The notes beneath the pieces are model-generated. The model searched no databases. It saw only the letters and a list, made by a program, of their open reading frames with translations, and had not been told where the DNA came from. A DNA stretch of 23,699 nt. Origin: Symbiodinium natans. Its lineage: Eukaryota; Sar; Dinophyceae; Suessiales; Symbiodiniaceae. The stretch is from contig CAJNDS010001311.1 of NCBI GenBank assembly GCA_905221605.1, positions 1-23,699 of the forward strand, in the 5' to 3' direction. Position 1 is the stretch's first letter. Each line of letters opens with the position of its first letter. Positions 18,601 through 23,699 of this stretch are shown in pieces. The translations under genes were made by a program, and so were the position numbers.

Positions 18601-19081
18601 ATCCCCGCAAAGCAACCTCCCATATTTCGAGCGCCAGGATCGTGCTCTCTGCGGCATGCATGCCTTGAATAATGCCTTGGGCGGGGCCATCTTCACCGAA
18701 ACCGACATGAAGGAAGCCGTGCAAATCCTTCTCCAGGAGGGCGGAGAGGAGCGAGGTGAAGTCGCCCAGGACCACATGGCCGCAGATGGCTACTACTCCT
18801 CCGAGGTTCTGGCCCAAGTTATTCAATCCAAAGCCCTAGCTGCCTTCAACCGCATTCGATGGGAGATGGTGCTACAGCCTGTCACCACCAAGCACGAACT
18901 GGAAGCAGCCGTGGGCCTCGTACAGAACCGAGACAATGCTCACTGGGTGGCCTACCGCTTCTTCAACGACAGCATCTTTCGCATCGACTCCACGACGCGC
19001 TCTCCGGAGCAGCTGACAGACCAAGCCTTCTTGCACGACCTCGCCCAATATCCCAACACATTTGCAATCCGAGAAGTCTAG
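12698..19081 (+). CDS. Helitron RepHel protein (HUH Rep + PIF1 helicase) with C-terminal Josephin protease domain
   Basis: Intact 2,127-codon frame, ATG in GCCATGG context, TAG stop. Domains in order: Cys motif at 4-25; an 8-unit repeat at 57-283; zinc-ribbon-like C330/C333/C343/C353/C356; a DUF6570-like stretch (about 375-420); Helitron_like_N from about 595; HUH motif GYPHAHILLW with H841/H843; a Cys-containing CRFGFPHN segment; tyrosine pair Y1011/Y1015 (YILGY). The PIF1 helicase has Walker A GPGGCGKS (K1397), Walker B D1476/E1477, GDLYQLPPP (D1514), IHKSQ (1749-1753) and YVALSR (R1781). Then come a C2HC finger (C1870, C1873, H1887, C1891), a Lys/Ala-rich linker and a Josephin domain (about 1976-2127; Q1980, C1985, H2082, D2097). 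Family knowledge: Rep nicks and joins single-stranded DNA for rolling-circle transposition and the helicase unwinds it. The protease role is inferred to be deubiquitination. All key residues are present, so it is probably active. Confidence 0.93.
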   Translation: MAPCQRCGVGSRSGRGQGWCSDPSCRQAEKEERQAEESTKRKARQQERAAKGGGSRGPLPPQGVSRQAQRRELQAERAEHGFASRGPKPEKDNREAQRLQLQAERAEHGFASRGPKPEKDNREAQSLQLQAERAEHGFASRGPLPPQGVSRQAQRHELQAERGQHGFASRGPKPEEDNREAQRLQLQAERAEHGFASRGPKPEKDNREAQRLQLQAERAEHGFASRGPLPPQGVSRQAQRRELQAERAEDGFASRGPKPQEDNRQAQRLQLQAERAESGVGSRGPKPIATEIQKQGYPFPDEDELTPEQVDAHYLAFVRSWGRFGLSRACEKCRTLTPAKHVCPAKGTKQMLCKRCREDSTKIILPDVPPAPEALQILRPIEQHLIAMARISQVLIDKLPSGGPSAQWGRMYAVLMEDPFICDVLEGAMLEEDGTVLVQGVQGLTATPARLDCLHEALKELKAQHRLYKANPAVDRAIAKMATILDVQLAQPDAVDERLSQQTPSQGRQTGESGGSHSSALGSQSHGILQEKEEDLEMTYLLPKELKIPGAETRQLQKARGCAALTDDMDVKLFPHLFPTGTGGWQSMYPSFSQYARKRLLSQDPRFEASPAYTMWLLETQTKKRLSGNINVRISGQQAPSRKTMYERGNNQVYTALRDIPGTQPYIYAKKGVALSMYEQLGTPNFFMTLTCHARQPDILVAAITARLLRLRPETPPQELERQAAEILRCYQSDEQFKWDDLSPNQLCNQQPAIVARQFMHQLNQLMAWLEAEHDTESHLEQEADEQDEPEGGHCKEPEDFAQAPTRDSAGRHRGVRKERPPFKIRDYIIRIEWQKRGYPHAHILLWAVEWPRRTSAVSSRDCEKTAEADPDWSDEEAMESFTPTCAEDWSDKYICTKSPESWRKSTKVSPRNKELNAQLAELVRHKHSEYCGIKTYGSCRFGFPHNEIEERTRRRTSQEKYANSRWKSSLVVRRAQGDNMFGQYNIKILRRWRASMDLQVICELTSASRYILGYSFKSEQDLAAQRRMESILASLASSRNDHGGASLGSQQVYKAAHAALQGRTTSTFEACHLLLGFPIVEFSREHVWVQVGPPDTWTLSVPQHEESLALQQPESYRNSKLDRDGHMPAAQRWYREMQVAFGNIEVELPVEGGKPATCRLMNMNFLDFCAAFKFIGVEFPQLRKRPAIVGYRNFSPDQEPEAFWFSRLLLYSVWTEPGDWLQEEDKGSHAAAFQRIARDLDGYPDFLRSRCFPQMDGTVNAARKLQAVQAVMYMKARMHPAHLRDGWANSKIAQDNYEDSIQILEALKARHGDDIEFAAPDHVPTGAPGDAFAPVEGGEESFNMLTAAENPSTETQHQRRAMEYIFETVWERRNTNDTNNTDRLHMLLHGPGGCGKSVVVRAAAHMLREAGVGTIIAAPTGVAAWNINGVTLHTCCLLPVVNQSYGRACDVPLPNGPILATLRSIWKLVAALFVDEMGFISSFMLERLDQHLRLAKNMPHVPFGGVHVVFSGDLYQLPPPGGLPAFASSLWTLLQLCELEGNQRAAKDPKWAALLARIRVGMWTEEDIQELQGMVLNKNDSRQPSPKAVCLYPTRRAVAEKNRHYIEEHVRRTGVKLYQSPALDTNVKTGAPLSPEVVWADPENTAGLETLLHLAVGVRVMLRYNLDTQDGLVNGACGFVEHIDADETTGEIEKVWIEFEKKAGAKWRAENETSFVAISRRSATYLDMEGSKASRLQFPLVLAQATTIHKSQAATLQDGAHSRLDATCKQEGQAYVALSRCPEQALCTLEFFNPKSLRFNSKAEWALTQLKAQQAERDGSQLWKQLFQPPQSKDFYEAKLAEMGAPDWAQLMKRKEEEEHADGELPWCCQQCGQELPNTKLAIKEHKQKCPSKPKAKAKGSAKATSNGKGGCKGRTKSTAKAKSRSSAKSRFLLIGVPDKRPAADSAPNAPSAKLARTSNQPAAPLPSPQSNLPYFERQDRALCGMHALNNALGGAIFTETDMKEAVQILLQEGGEERGEVAQDHMAADGYYSSEVLAQVIQSKALAAFNRIRWEMVLQPVTTKHELEAAVGLVQNRDNAHWVAYRFFNDSIFRIDSTTRSPEQLTDQAFLHDLAQYPNTFAIREV
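12866..13546 (+). repeat. In-frame 84/87-bp coding repeats at the RepHel N-terminus
   Basis: There are eight units in two flavours: L units of 29 residues (GPLPPQGVSRQAQRRELQAE...) and K units of 28 residues (GPKPEKDNREAQRLQLQAE...), each ending AEHGFASR or a variant. The order is L-K-K, L-K-K, L-K, so the higher-order period is 255 bp. Both lengths are multiples of three, which keeps the gene open. Heptad-like Glu/Gln/Leu/Arg content suggests helical, possibly coiled-coil, linkers. The other frames and the reverse strand are also open across it, but they are shadows. Confidence 0.92.
18602..19078 (+). other. Josephin-type cysteine protease domain within the RepHel ORF
   Basis: The segment begins YFERQDRALCGMHALNNALG, matching the Josephin active-site block, with the oxyanion-hole Gln five residues before the catalytic Cys. 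The middle DGYYSSEVLAQVI block matches the conserved hydrophobic helix region of the fold. The His block is AHWVAYRF, followed 15 residues later by Asp in FRIDS, the same His-to-third-residue spacing as in ataxin-3, where that residue is Asn. It ends NTFAIREV at the stop codon. The Cys-to-His distance is 97 residues, slightly shorter than in ataxin-3. Identification rests on motif order and spacing read by eye. Confidence 0.85.
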
Positions 19082-19590
19082 GCCGGCAGGGAAGGGCTTC
19101 AACGCACGCAACCACCATGTCTGTAGAGGCAGCAAGAATGCACAGCAACCCCCGGCCGCCTGCCAGGTTCCGCGGCTGCCGAGGACACAACGTCCATGTC
19201 TCACCGCCTGCAGCAGGGTCTGCGCAGACCAAAGCTTAGGTCAGGACCACCAATGTACGCCAGCTCGGTGGAAAAGAAGCAACGAGCTGGCGTGGAAGAA
19301 CATCCAGCAAGCTTGTGTAATTCCTCACAGCAACACATCCACGACAATCCATCCACGCAAAATTCTTGGCTCAATAGAAGCGAACTCACAAAAAGCGAAT
19401 CGAACATACATTCTTGTCATAGAAAAAGTCCTAGGTAAGGCCCCGAAAAGTCGTGTCTTGCATTTGCCAAATACCGAAGACGAGTCAATATCTGCCCAAG
19501 AATTTGCAACCAGCAATTTAGAAAATCAGAACCCATGGCCCGCCAAAACCCCGGACGCAAACCCTGTAAGACCTGGCTGTGTATGACCGT
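19082..19590. other. 3' flank of the RepHel gene with an 11-bp stem hairpin
   Basis: Mostly single-copy sequence with no supported gene. At 19257-19267 ACGCCAGCTCG pairs perfectly with CGAGCTGGCGT at 19283-19293 around a 15-base loop, 176 bases after the stop codon. At 19544-19567 a 24-base stretch matches 20310-20333 with two differences (AAAACCCCGGAC core); the second copy abuts telomeric tract 5. No classical CTRR Helitron terminus follows the hairpin at the usual distance. Confidence 0.55.
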
Positions 19591-19897
19591 ATTCGATGGG
19601 AGATGGTCTTGCAGTCCGTCCCCATGAAGGAAGCTATTCGATGGGAGATGGTCTTGCAGCCGGTCACCACTAAGCACGAACTGGAAGCAGCCGCGGACCT
19701 AGCACGGGGCAGCTGACATCCTGCAATTTCCCAACACATTCGATGGGAGATGGTCTTGCAGTCCGCATGAAGGAAGCTATTCGATGGGAGATGGTCTTGC
19801 AGCCGGTCACCACTAAGCACGAACTGGAAGCAGCCGCGGACCTAGCACCGGGGCAGCTGACATCCTGCAATTTCCCAACACATTCGCAATCCGAAAC
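19591..19897 (+). pseudogene. Broken tandem copies of the Josephin-domain coding region
   Basis: ATTCGATGGGAGATGGT recurs at 19591, 19636, 19738 and 19779, matching 18856-18872 in the gene. Two longer copies (19624-19766 and 19767-19897, offset 143 bp) carry coding sequence for IRWEMVLQPVTTKHELEAA, preceded by a fused ATGAAGGAAGC taken from about 18707. They then jump through CAGCTGACA to a frame-shifted version of the gene's last codons. The catalytic Cys and His segments are missing, so these cannot be active proteases. All five base differences in the shared 19-codon stretch are synonymous. Confidence 0.8.
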
Positions 19898-20330
19898 TTG
19901 GCACGAAAACAATGCGAACAATGCGAGAAAAGAGAAAACCTAAAAAGCTTCAGTAAACAAGTCTCTCAAGCACCAACTTTATTCGGGCTCTCCAACTGTT
20001 TTGCGCAAGGCCTCACCAAGCCTGGAAAGCCATATACAATTCTACCCCATCTACCCAACCCCCCCAACCCCAAAACACCCGTCAGGGCCTGCAGTAGGGA
20101 TCCCCCTTCCCCCCTCCCCCCTCCCGCCCCCCCGGCCCACCCCCTCCCCCCACCTCCCCCAAGCCTGGGAAGCCATCGCATTTTTGTTCAAAAGCAAAAG
20201 AAAAAACCGGTCAAAACCCGGTCAAAACCCGGTCAAAACCCGGTCAAAACCCGGTCAAAACCCCGTCAAAACCGGTCAAAACCCGGTCAAAACCGGTCAA
20301 AACTCGGTCAAAACCCCGGACACAAACCCT
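19898..20330. repeat. Low-complexity tail: C-rich run and 11-bp GGTCAAAAC repeats
   Basis: A short AT-rich stretch is followed by a C-rich low-complexity run at about 20041-20160. An array of about ten CCGGTCAAAAC units (11 bp, one 10-bp variant) then lies at 20207-20318. AAGCCTGGAAAGCCAT at about 20018 and AAGCCTGGGAAGCCAT at about 20160 bracket the C-rich run. A degenerate CATATACAATTCTAC lies near 20031, close to the module-end motif. ORFs through the 11-bp array are artefacts. Confidence 0.8.
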
Positions 20331-20343
20331 ATACAATTTCTAT
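20331..20343. repeat. Right-end motif of the gene-bearing module, ATACAATTTCTAT
   Basis: This 13-base motif immediately precedes telomeric tract 5. It is the exact reverse complement of ATAGAAATTGTAT at 20775-20787 on the other side of the tract, and matches 12 bases inverted at 5821-5832, the left end of the same module. The identical motif with the same flanks (ACCCTATACAATTTCTATAA) occurs at 23116-23128. Confidence 0.85.
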
Positions 20344-20762
20344 AAACCCTAAACCCTAAACCCTAAACCCTAAACCCTAAACCCTAAACCCTAAACCCTA
20401 AACCCTAAACCCTAAACCCTAAACCCCTAAACCCTAAACCCAAACCTAAACCCAAACCCGAAACCCTAAACCCTAACCTAACCCAACCCTAAACCCTAAA
20501 CCCTAAACCCTAAACCCTAAACCAACCCTAAAACCCTAACTAAACCCTAAACCCTAAACCCTAAAACCCTAAACCCTAAACCTAAACCCCTAAACCCTAA
20601 ACCCTAAACCCTAACCCTAACCTAACCTAAACCCTAAACCCTAAACCCTAACCCCTAAACCCTAAACCCTAAACCCTAAACCCTAAACCCTAAACCCTAA
20701 ACCCTAAACCCTAAACCCTAAACCCTAAACCCTAAACCCTAAACCCTAAACCCTAAACCCTC
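20344..20762. repeat. Telomeric tract 5, (CCCTAAA)n with a degenerate core
   Basis: About 420 bp. The outer parts (to about 20425 and from about 20660) are regular CCCTAAA. The core has many indels and variants (CCCAAA, CCTAA, CCCCTAAA, CCCGAAA). It is bounded by the inverted 13-base motif on both sides. The degenerate core could be old telomeric sequence or sequencing error in a homopolymer-rich repeat. Confidence 0.95.
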
Positions 20763-20790
20763 AAGACAAAATAAATAGAAATTGTATGTG
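20763..20790. other. Type II right junction and left end of the second module
   Basis: The tract ends CCCTCAAG, then ACAAAATAA and ATAGAAATTGTAT (20775-20787). This is the same arrangement as at 5801-5832, although the DNA that follows is unrelated. That makes it a true shared module end. Confidence 0.8.
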
Positions 20791-22040
20791 GTACCAATCT
20801 GAATTTTCAAAGATATTTGTCTAAACAGCTGACAAACAGAGTTTAAGTAAATTAATCCAAAGCGGGAGGCCGGGAGGCCAAATGTTCAATTTACTTAAAC
20901 CTGTGGGGCCTTCCCGTGCCCCGGCAAACCAAAGCCCAACTCACCTTCCAAAGCCCAAAATTGGCTTCCAAAACCCCAAATTGTCCGCTTCCCAGGCTCC
21001 CAATGAAATTGGGCATTACAAGGAAGCGATGAAAGGAGCGACCGCGTGAATCCGTGAAAGAAACGAAAGAAGGAAGTGAGTTAATATCTGAATGTGGGTT
21101 CCTTTCACTCCGTTCTTTCCTAATGCAATAAAAGACGCGAGATTATATTACAAATCGCCCAACCGTGCATACGAACCGCCGGAATGACAGGGAATTTATT
21201 AACGCGTGTTGTCCGTTCACACTTTATAAACCAATTTAATACGGTAATAAGGGTGTATGAAGCATATTATCCTGTGAACGAAGTGAAACGAAGGAAGTGA
21301 ATTAATCCTGTAATTTAGTACGTTCTCTACATAATAATAAAGGCGTGAGCACTAAGAATAGAATAATAATGCGTGAACACAGTGAGCGCGTCCATAGAAA
21401 AAGTGTGTTGTTTCGTTCATGCCCTTCGTTCGCTTCTTTCGCGCATTCATGCTTTCACTTCGCTTCATTATAATGCGCTCTCTTCATAAACTCACTCAAT
21501 GGTGTACACGCAAGAATCAGTGAATTGGACTCACGGTTTTAGTTCTATTCACTCTGGAACAATCATCAACTGGCTCCTGTCTCACCGTTTCACTCATACA
21601 CTCATACGAAGGGAGCAACCATTAGGATGACACATTAGCTTCTTGAAGGGGTTTTTCAAGGGTCTTTAGGAATCTCCGGAACAACAGGAACGCACCAATC
21701 ATTTCCTCATGCACACGGCTTTCCGGGGTGTTATCTTCATGTGGGCTTTCCTGGTGATCTGTGAGTGAAGGTAGTACGTGAAGAGAATACAATTTTAATA
21801 TTATGGCAAGTTTACGCGTGTAATAATATTATAATTGTGTGAACGAAACGAGGGAATAAGATTATAAATGAGCTCGCGAATGCATGAATCTTATGAGCGA
21901 CCCCACAGAAAGGCTTGTTCATGAAGTTACAGTATTCATGAAGATATTATAACTACGAAGTGAATGCAATGAACGGGACAGGAATACTATTAACACGCCC
22001 CAACAATAAGTCTTTTTACGGGGCGTTCATTGTATTCGTT
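20791..22040. other. AT-rich island, no gene seen
   Basis: About 1.25 kb with much lower GC than the rest and no ORF of 60 codons or more. At 20841-20853 GTTTAAGTAAATT pairs perfectly with AATTTACTTAAAC at 20888-20900. The stem extends four more pairs outward past one bulged A, and a GGGAGGCC duplication lies in the loop. Motifs such as GTGAACGAAGTGAA, GAAGTGAATTAAT and their reverse complements (TTCACTTCGCTTC) recur from about 21050 to 21980, so it is a dispersed degenerate inverted-repeat field. Its origin (organellar insert, non-autonomous element or foreign DNA) cannot be told by eye. Confidence 0.6.
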
Positions 22041-22982
22041 CACTCCTTATAGGCCCAGGCCCAGGCCCAGGCCCAGGCCGGCCCAGGCCCAGGCCCCACA
22101 CAAGGCTTAAACCCAGGCCCACCAGGCCCCAGCCCCACCCCCAGCCCCCAGCCCACCATCCAGGCTCCAGGCCCCAGCCCCAAACCCAGACCCCAGGCTG
22201 GCCCAGCCCCCAGCCCCAGCCCCACAGCCCCACAGCCCCACAGCCCCACAGCCCCACAGCCCCACAGCCCCACAGCCCCACAGCCCCACAGCCCCACAGC
22301 CCCACAGCCCCACAGCCCCACAGCCCCACAGCCCCACAGCCCCACAGCCCCACAGCCCCACAGCCCCACAGCCCACCACCCCACAGCCCCACAGCCCCCC
22401 AGCCCCCCAGCCCCACAGCCCCCAGCCCACCACCACAGCCCCACAGCCCCACAGCCCCACAGCCCCACAGCCCCACAGCCCCACAGCCCCACAGCCCCAC
22501 ACACAGCCCCACACACAGCCCCACACACAGCCCCACACACAGCCCCACACACAGCCCCACACACAGCCCCACACACAGCCCCACACACAGCCCCACAGAC
22601 AGCCCCACAGACAGCCCCACAGACAGCCCCACAGACAGCCCCACAGACAGCCCCACAGACAGCCCCACAGACAGCCCCACAGACAGCCCCACAGACAGCA
22701 CCACGACAGCCCCACAAGAAAGGCCCCACAGACAGCCCCACAGACCCACAGCCCCACGCCCCACCGCCCCACGCCCCCCACAGCCCCACAGCCCCACAGC
22801 CCCACAGCCCCACAGCCCCACAGCCCCACAGCCCCACAGCCCCACAGCCCCAGTCTCAGCCCCAGTCTCAGCTCCAGCCCCAGCCCCAGCCCCAGCCCCA
22901 GCCCCAGCCCCCAGCCCCAGCCCCACCCCCAGTACCCAACCAGTCCCAGGCCAGCCCCAGCCCCAGCCCGCCCCCAGCCCCA
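22041..22982. repeat. CCCCACAG-family minisatellite
   Basis: A progression of related C-rich repeats: GGCCCA (6 bp) at the left, then CCCCACAG (8 bp), CCCCACACACAG (12 bp), CCCCACAGACAG (12 bp), CCCCACAG again, and finally CCCCAG (6 bp). The strand bias is complete. Long minus-strand ORFs (Gly/Cys/Trp/Val-rich) exist in all frames purely because the repeat lacks stop codons. I do not call a protein. Confidence 0.93.
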
Positions 22983-23009
22983 AAAATGAAAAGGTGGTTC
23001 CAAAAAACA

Positions 23010-23098
23010 AAACGTTTCGGTCAAAACGTTTCGGTCAAAACGTTTCGGTCAAAACTTTCGCTCAAAACGTTTCGGTCAAAACTTTCGCTCAAAACGTT
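23010..23098. repeat. 14-bp CGGTCAAAACGTTT repeats
   Basis: About six units, some shortened to TCGCTCAAAACGTT. They share GGTCAAAAC with the 11-bp array at 20207-20318. In both modules such an array lies just before the right-end motif. Confidence 0.88.
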
Positions 23099-23115
23099 AT
23101 TGGGACCCAAACCCT

Positions 23116-23128
23116 ATACAATTTCTAT
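23116..23128. repeat. Right-end motif of the second module, ATACAATTTCTAT
   Basis: Identical to 20331-20343, with CAAACCCT before it and AAACCCTAAA after it. It is the inverted partner of the module's left-end motif at 20775-20787. Confidence 0.85.
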
Positions 23129-23365
23129 AAACCCTAAACCCTAAACCCTAAACCCTAAACCCTAAACCCTAAACCCTAAACCCTAAACCCTAAACCCTAA
23201 ACCCTAAACCCTAAACCCTAAAACCTAAAACACTAAACCCTAAACCTAAAACCTCTAAAACCTAAACCAAAACCCTAAACCCTAAACCCTAAACCCTAAA
23301 CCCTAAACCCTAAACCCTAAACCCTAAACCCTAAACCCTAAACCCTAAACCCTAAACCCTAAACC
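23129..23365. repeat. Telomeric tract 6, (CCCTAAA)n, mixed junctions
   Basis: CCCTAAA array of about 235 bp with a short degenerate patch at 23221-23270. The left edge is type II and the right edge type I, the reverse of tract 4. Confidence 0.96.
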
Positions 23366-23400
23366 TCTCTTACCTATATATATTTAAACCCTATAGTCAG
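23366..23400. other. Diverged type I right junction
   Basis: CTCTCTTACCTATATATATT then TAAACCCTATAG. It resembles the first about 30 bases of the junctions at 59, 2155 and 4337 but lacks the GGGGTCGTGTTCTG core and the inverted variant telomeric repeats. Confidence 0.7.
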
Positions 23401-23699
23401 AAAATTGACCGGCCCTGTTGGGCACGCAAGGGTCCGGCCTTATCTTGGCCCCCGCGCGCGCCGCGCGGGCGGCCTTGGCCTTGGTTTTGGCCCTTCCAGA
23501 TTGACCGGCCCTGTTGGGCACTCAAGGGTCTGGCCTTGTCCTGGCCCGCGCGGGGCGGCCTTGGCCTTGGTTTTGGCCCTTCCAGATTGACCGGCCCTGT
23601 TGGGCACTCAAGGGTCTGGCTTGTCCTGGCCCGCGCGCGGCCGGCCTTGGCCTTGGTTTTGGCCCTTCCAGATTGACCGGCCCTGTTGGGCACTCAAGG
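23401..23699. repeat. 86-96-bp GC-rich satellite, cut by the window end
   Basis: TTGACCGGCCCTGTTGGGCA starts units at 23405, 23501, 23587 and 23673, giving periods of 96, 86 and 86 bp. The length difference lies in a CGCGCG-rich stretch. Units also contain GGCCTTGGCCTTGGTTTTGG. Open frames on both strands repeat with the unit and are not called. Confidence 0.92.

Noticed and set aside
19294-19330. Helitron 3' terminus directly after the 19257-19293 hairpin
   Set aside because: The following bases give CTTG, not CTRR, and homology boundaries cannot be tested from a single copy.
19898-20359. ORF with a repeated KPGQNPVKTRSK pattern
   Set aside because: It is produced by the 11-bp CCGGTCAAAAC array cycling through frames and runs into the telomere tract.
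22027-23024. Minus-strand ORFs of about 265-327 codons rich in Gly, Cys, Val and Trp
   Set aside because: They exist in all three minus frames because the CCCCACAG minisatellite has no stops on that strand. There is no domain, and the unit length changes along the array.

Overview
The window reads as a subtelomeric or interstitial-telomere region of a nuclear genome from a photosynthetic protist or plant-like lineage. The evidence is seven-base CCCTAAA/TTTAGGG telomere repeats, many fast-evolving satellites and one long GC-rich intronless gene. A dinoflagellate or related alga is my best guess. I found no convincing spliced leader or intron signal to prove it, so the lineage is an inference. 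The + strand begins with CCCTAAA, the orientation expected at a left chromosome end.

Layout. From 1 to 5,611 there are three related subtelomeric units. Each starts with a CCCTAAA tract, followed by a conserved AT-rich junction and a tract of variant telomeric repeats in the opposite orientation (TTTAGGA). Next come a 31-bp satellite (units 1 and 2) or a C-rich hairpin array (unit 3), a mosaic of shuffled GC-rich blocks, and a conserved block of about 200 bp that leads into the next tract. From 5,807 to about 20,343 lies a 14.5-kb module. It contains three mutually related tandem satellites (65, 61/56 and 62 bp), a 239-bp repeat, an unrecognised ORF of 219 codons, a large intact gene and a repeat-rich tail. 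A second module at 20,763-23,128 is AT-rich and then CCCCACAG-repetitive, with no gene. A final tract leads into an 86-96-bp GC-rich satellite.

The gene at 12,698-19,081 (2,127 codons) encodes a Helitron-type RepHel protein. It has N-terminal Cys motifs and an in-frame 28/29-residue repeat, then a DUF6570-like region, a Helitron_like_N/HUH Rep nuclease with a Y-x3-Y tyrosine pair, a PIF1-family helicase with its motifs intact, a C2HC zinc finger, and a C-terminal Josephin-type cysteine protease domain. The Josephin domain (the ataxin-3 class of deubiquitinase) is the most novel part. OTU-type proteases are known in some Helitron relatives, but I know of no established RepHel-Josephin class.

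The second notable feature is the architecture. Telomeric tracts carry two standard junction types. One contains a 12-13-bp motif (ATACAATTTCTAT / ATAGAAATTGTAT) placed so that both gene-bearing and gene-free modules have inverted termini facing telomere tracts. A helicase-encoding module bounded by telomere tracts recalls yeast Y' elements and fungal telomere-linked helicases, here apparently built from a Helitron. Partial, frame-broken copies of the Josephin region lie just 3' of the gene. They differ from it only at synonymous sites over a 19-codon stretch, suggesting that they come from a second, selected paralogue.
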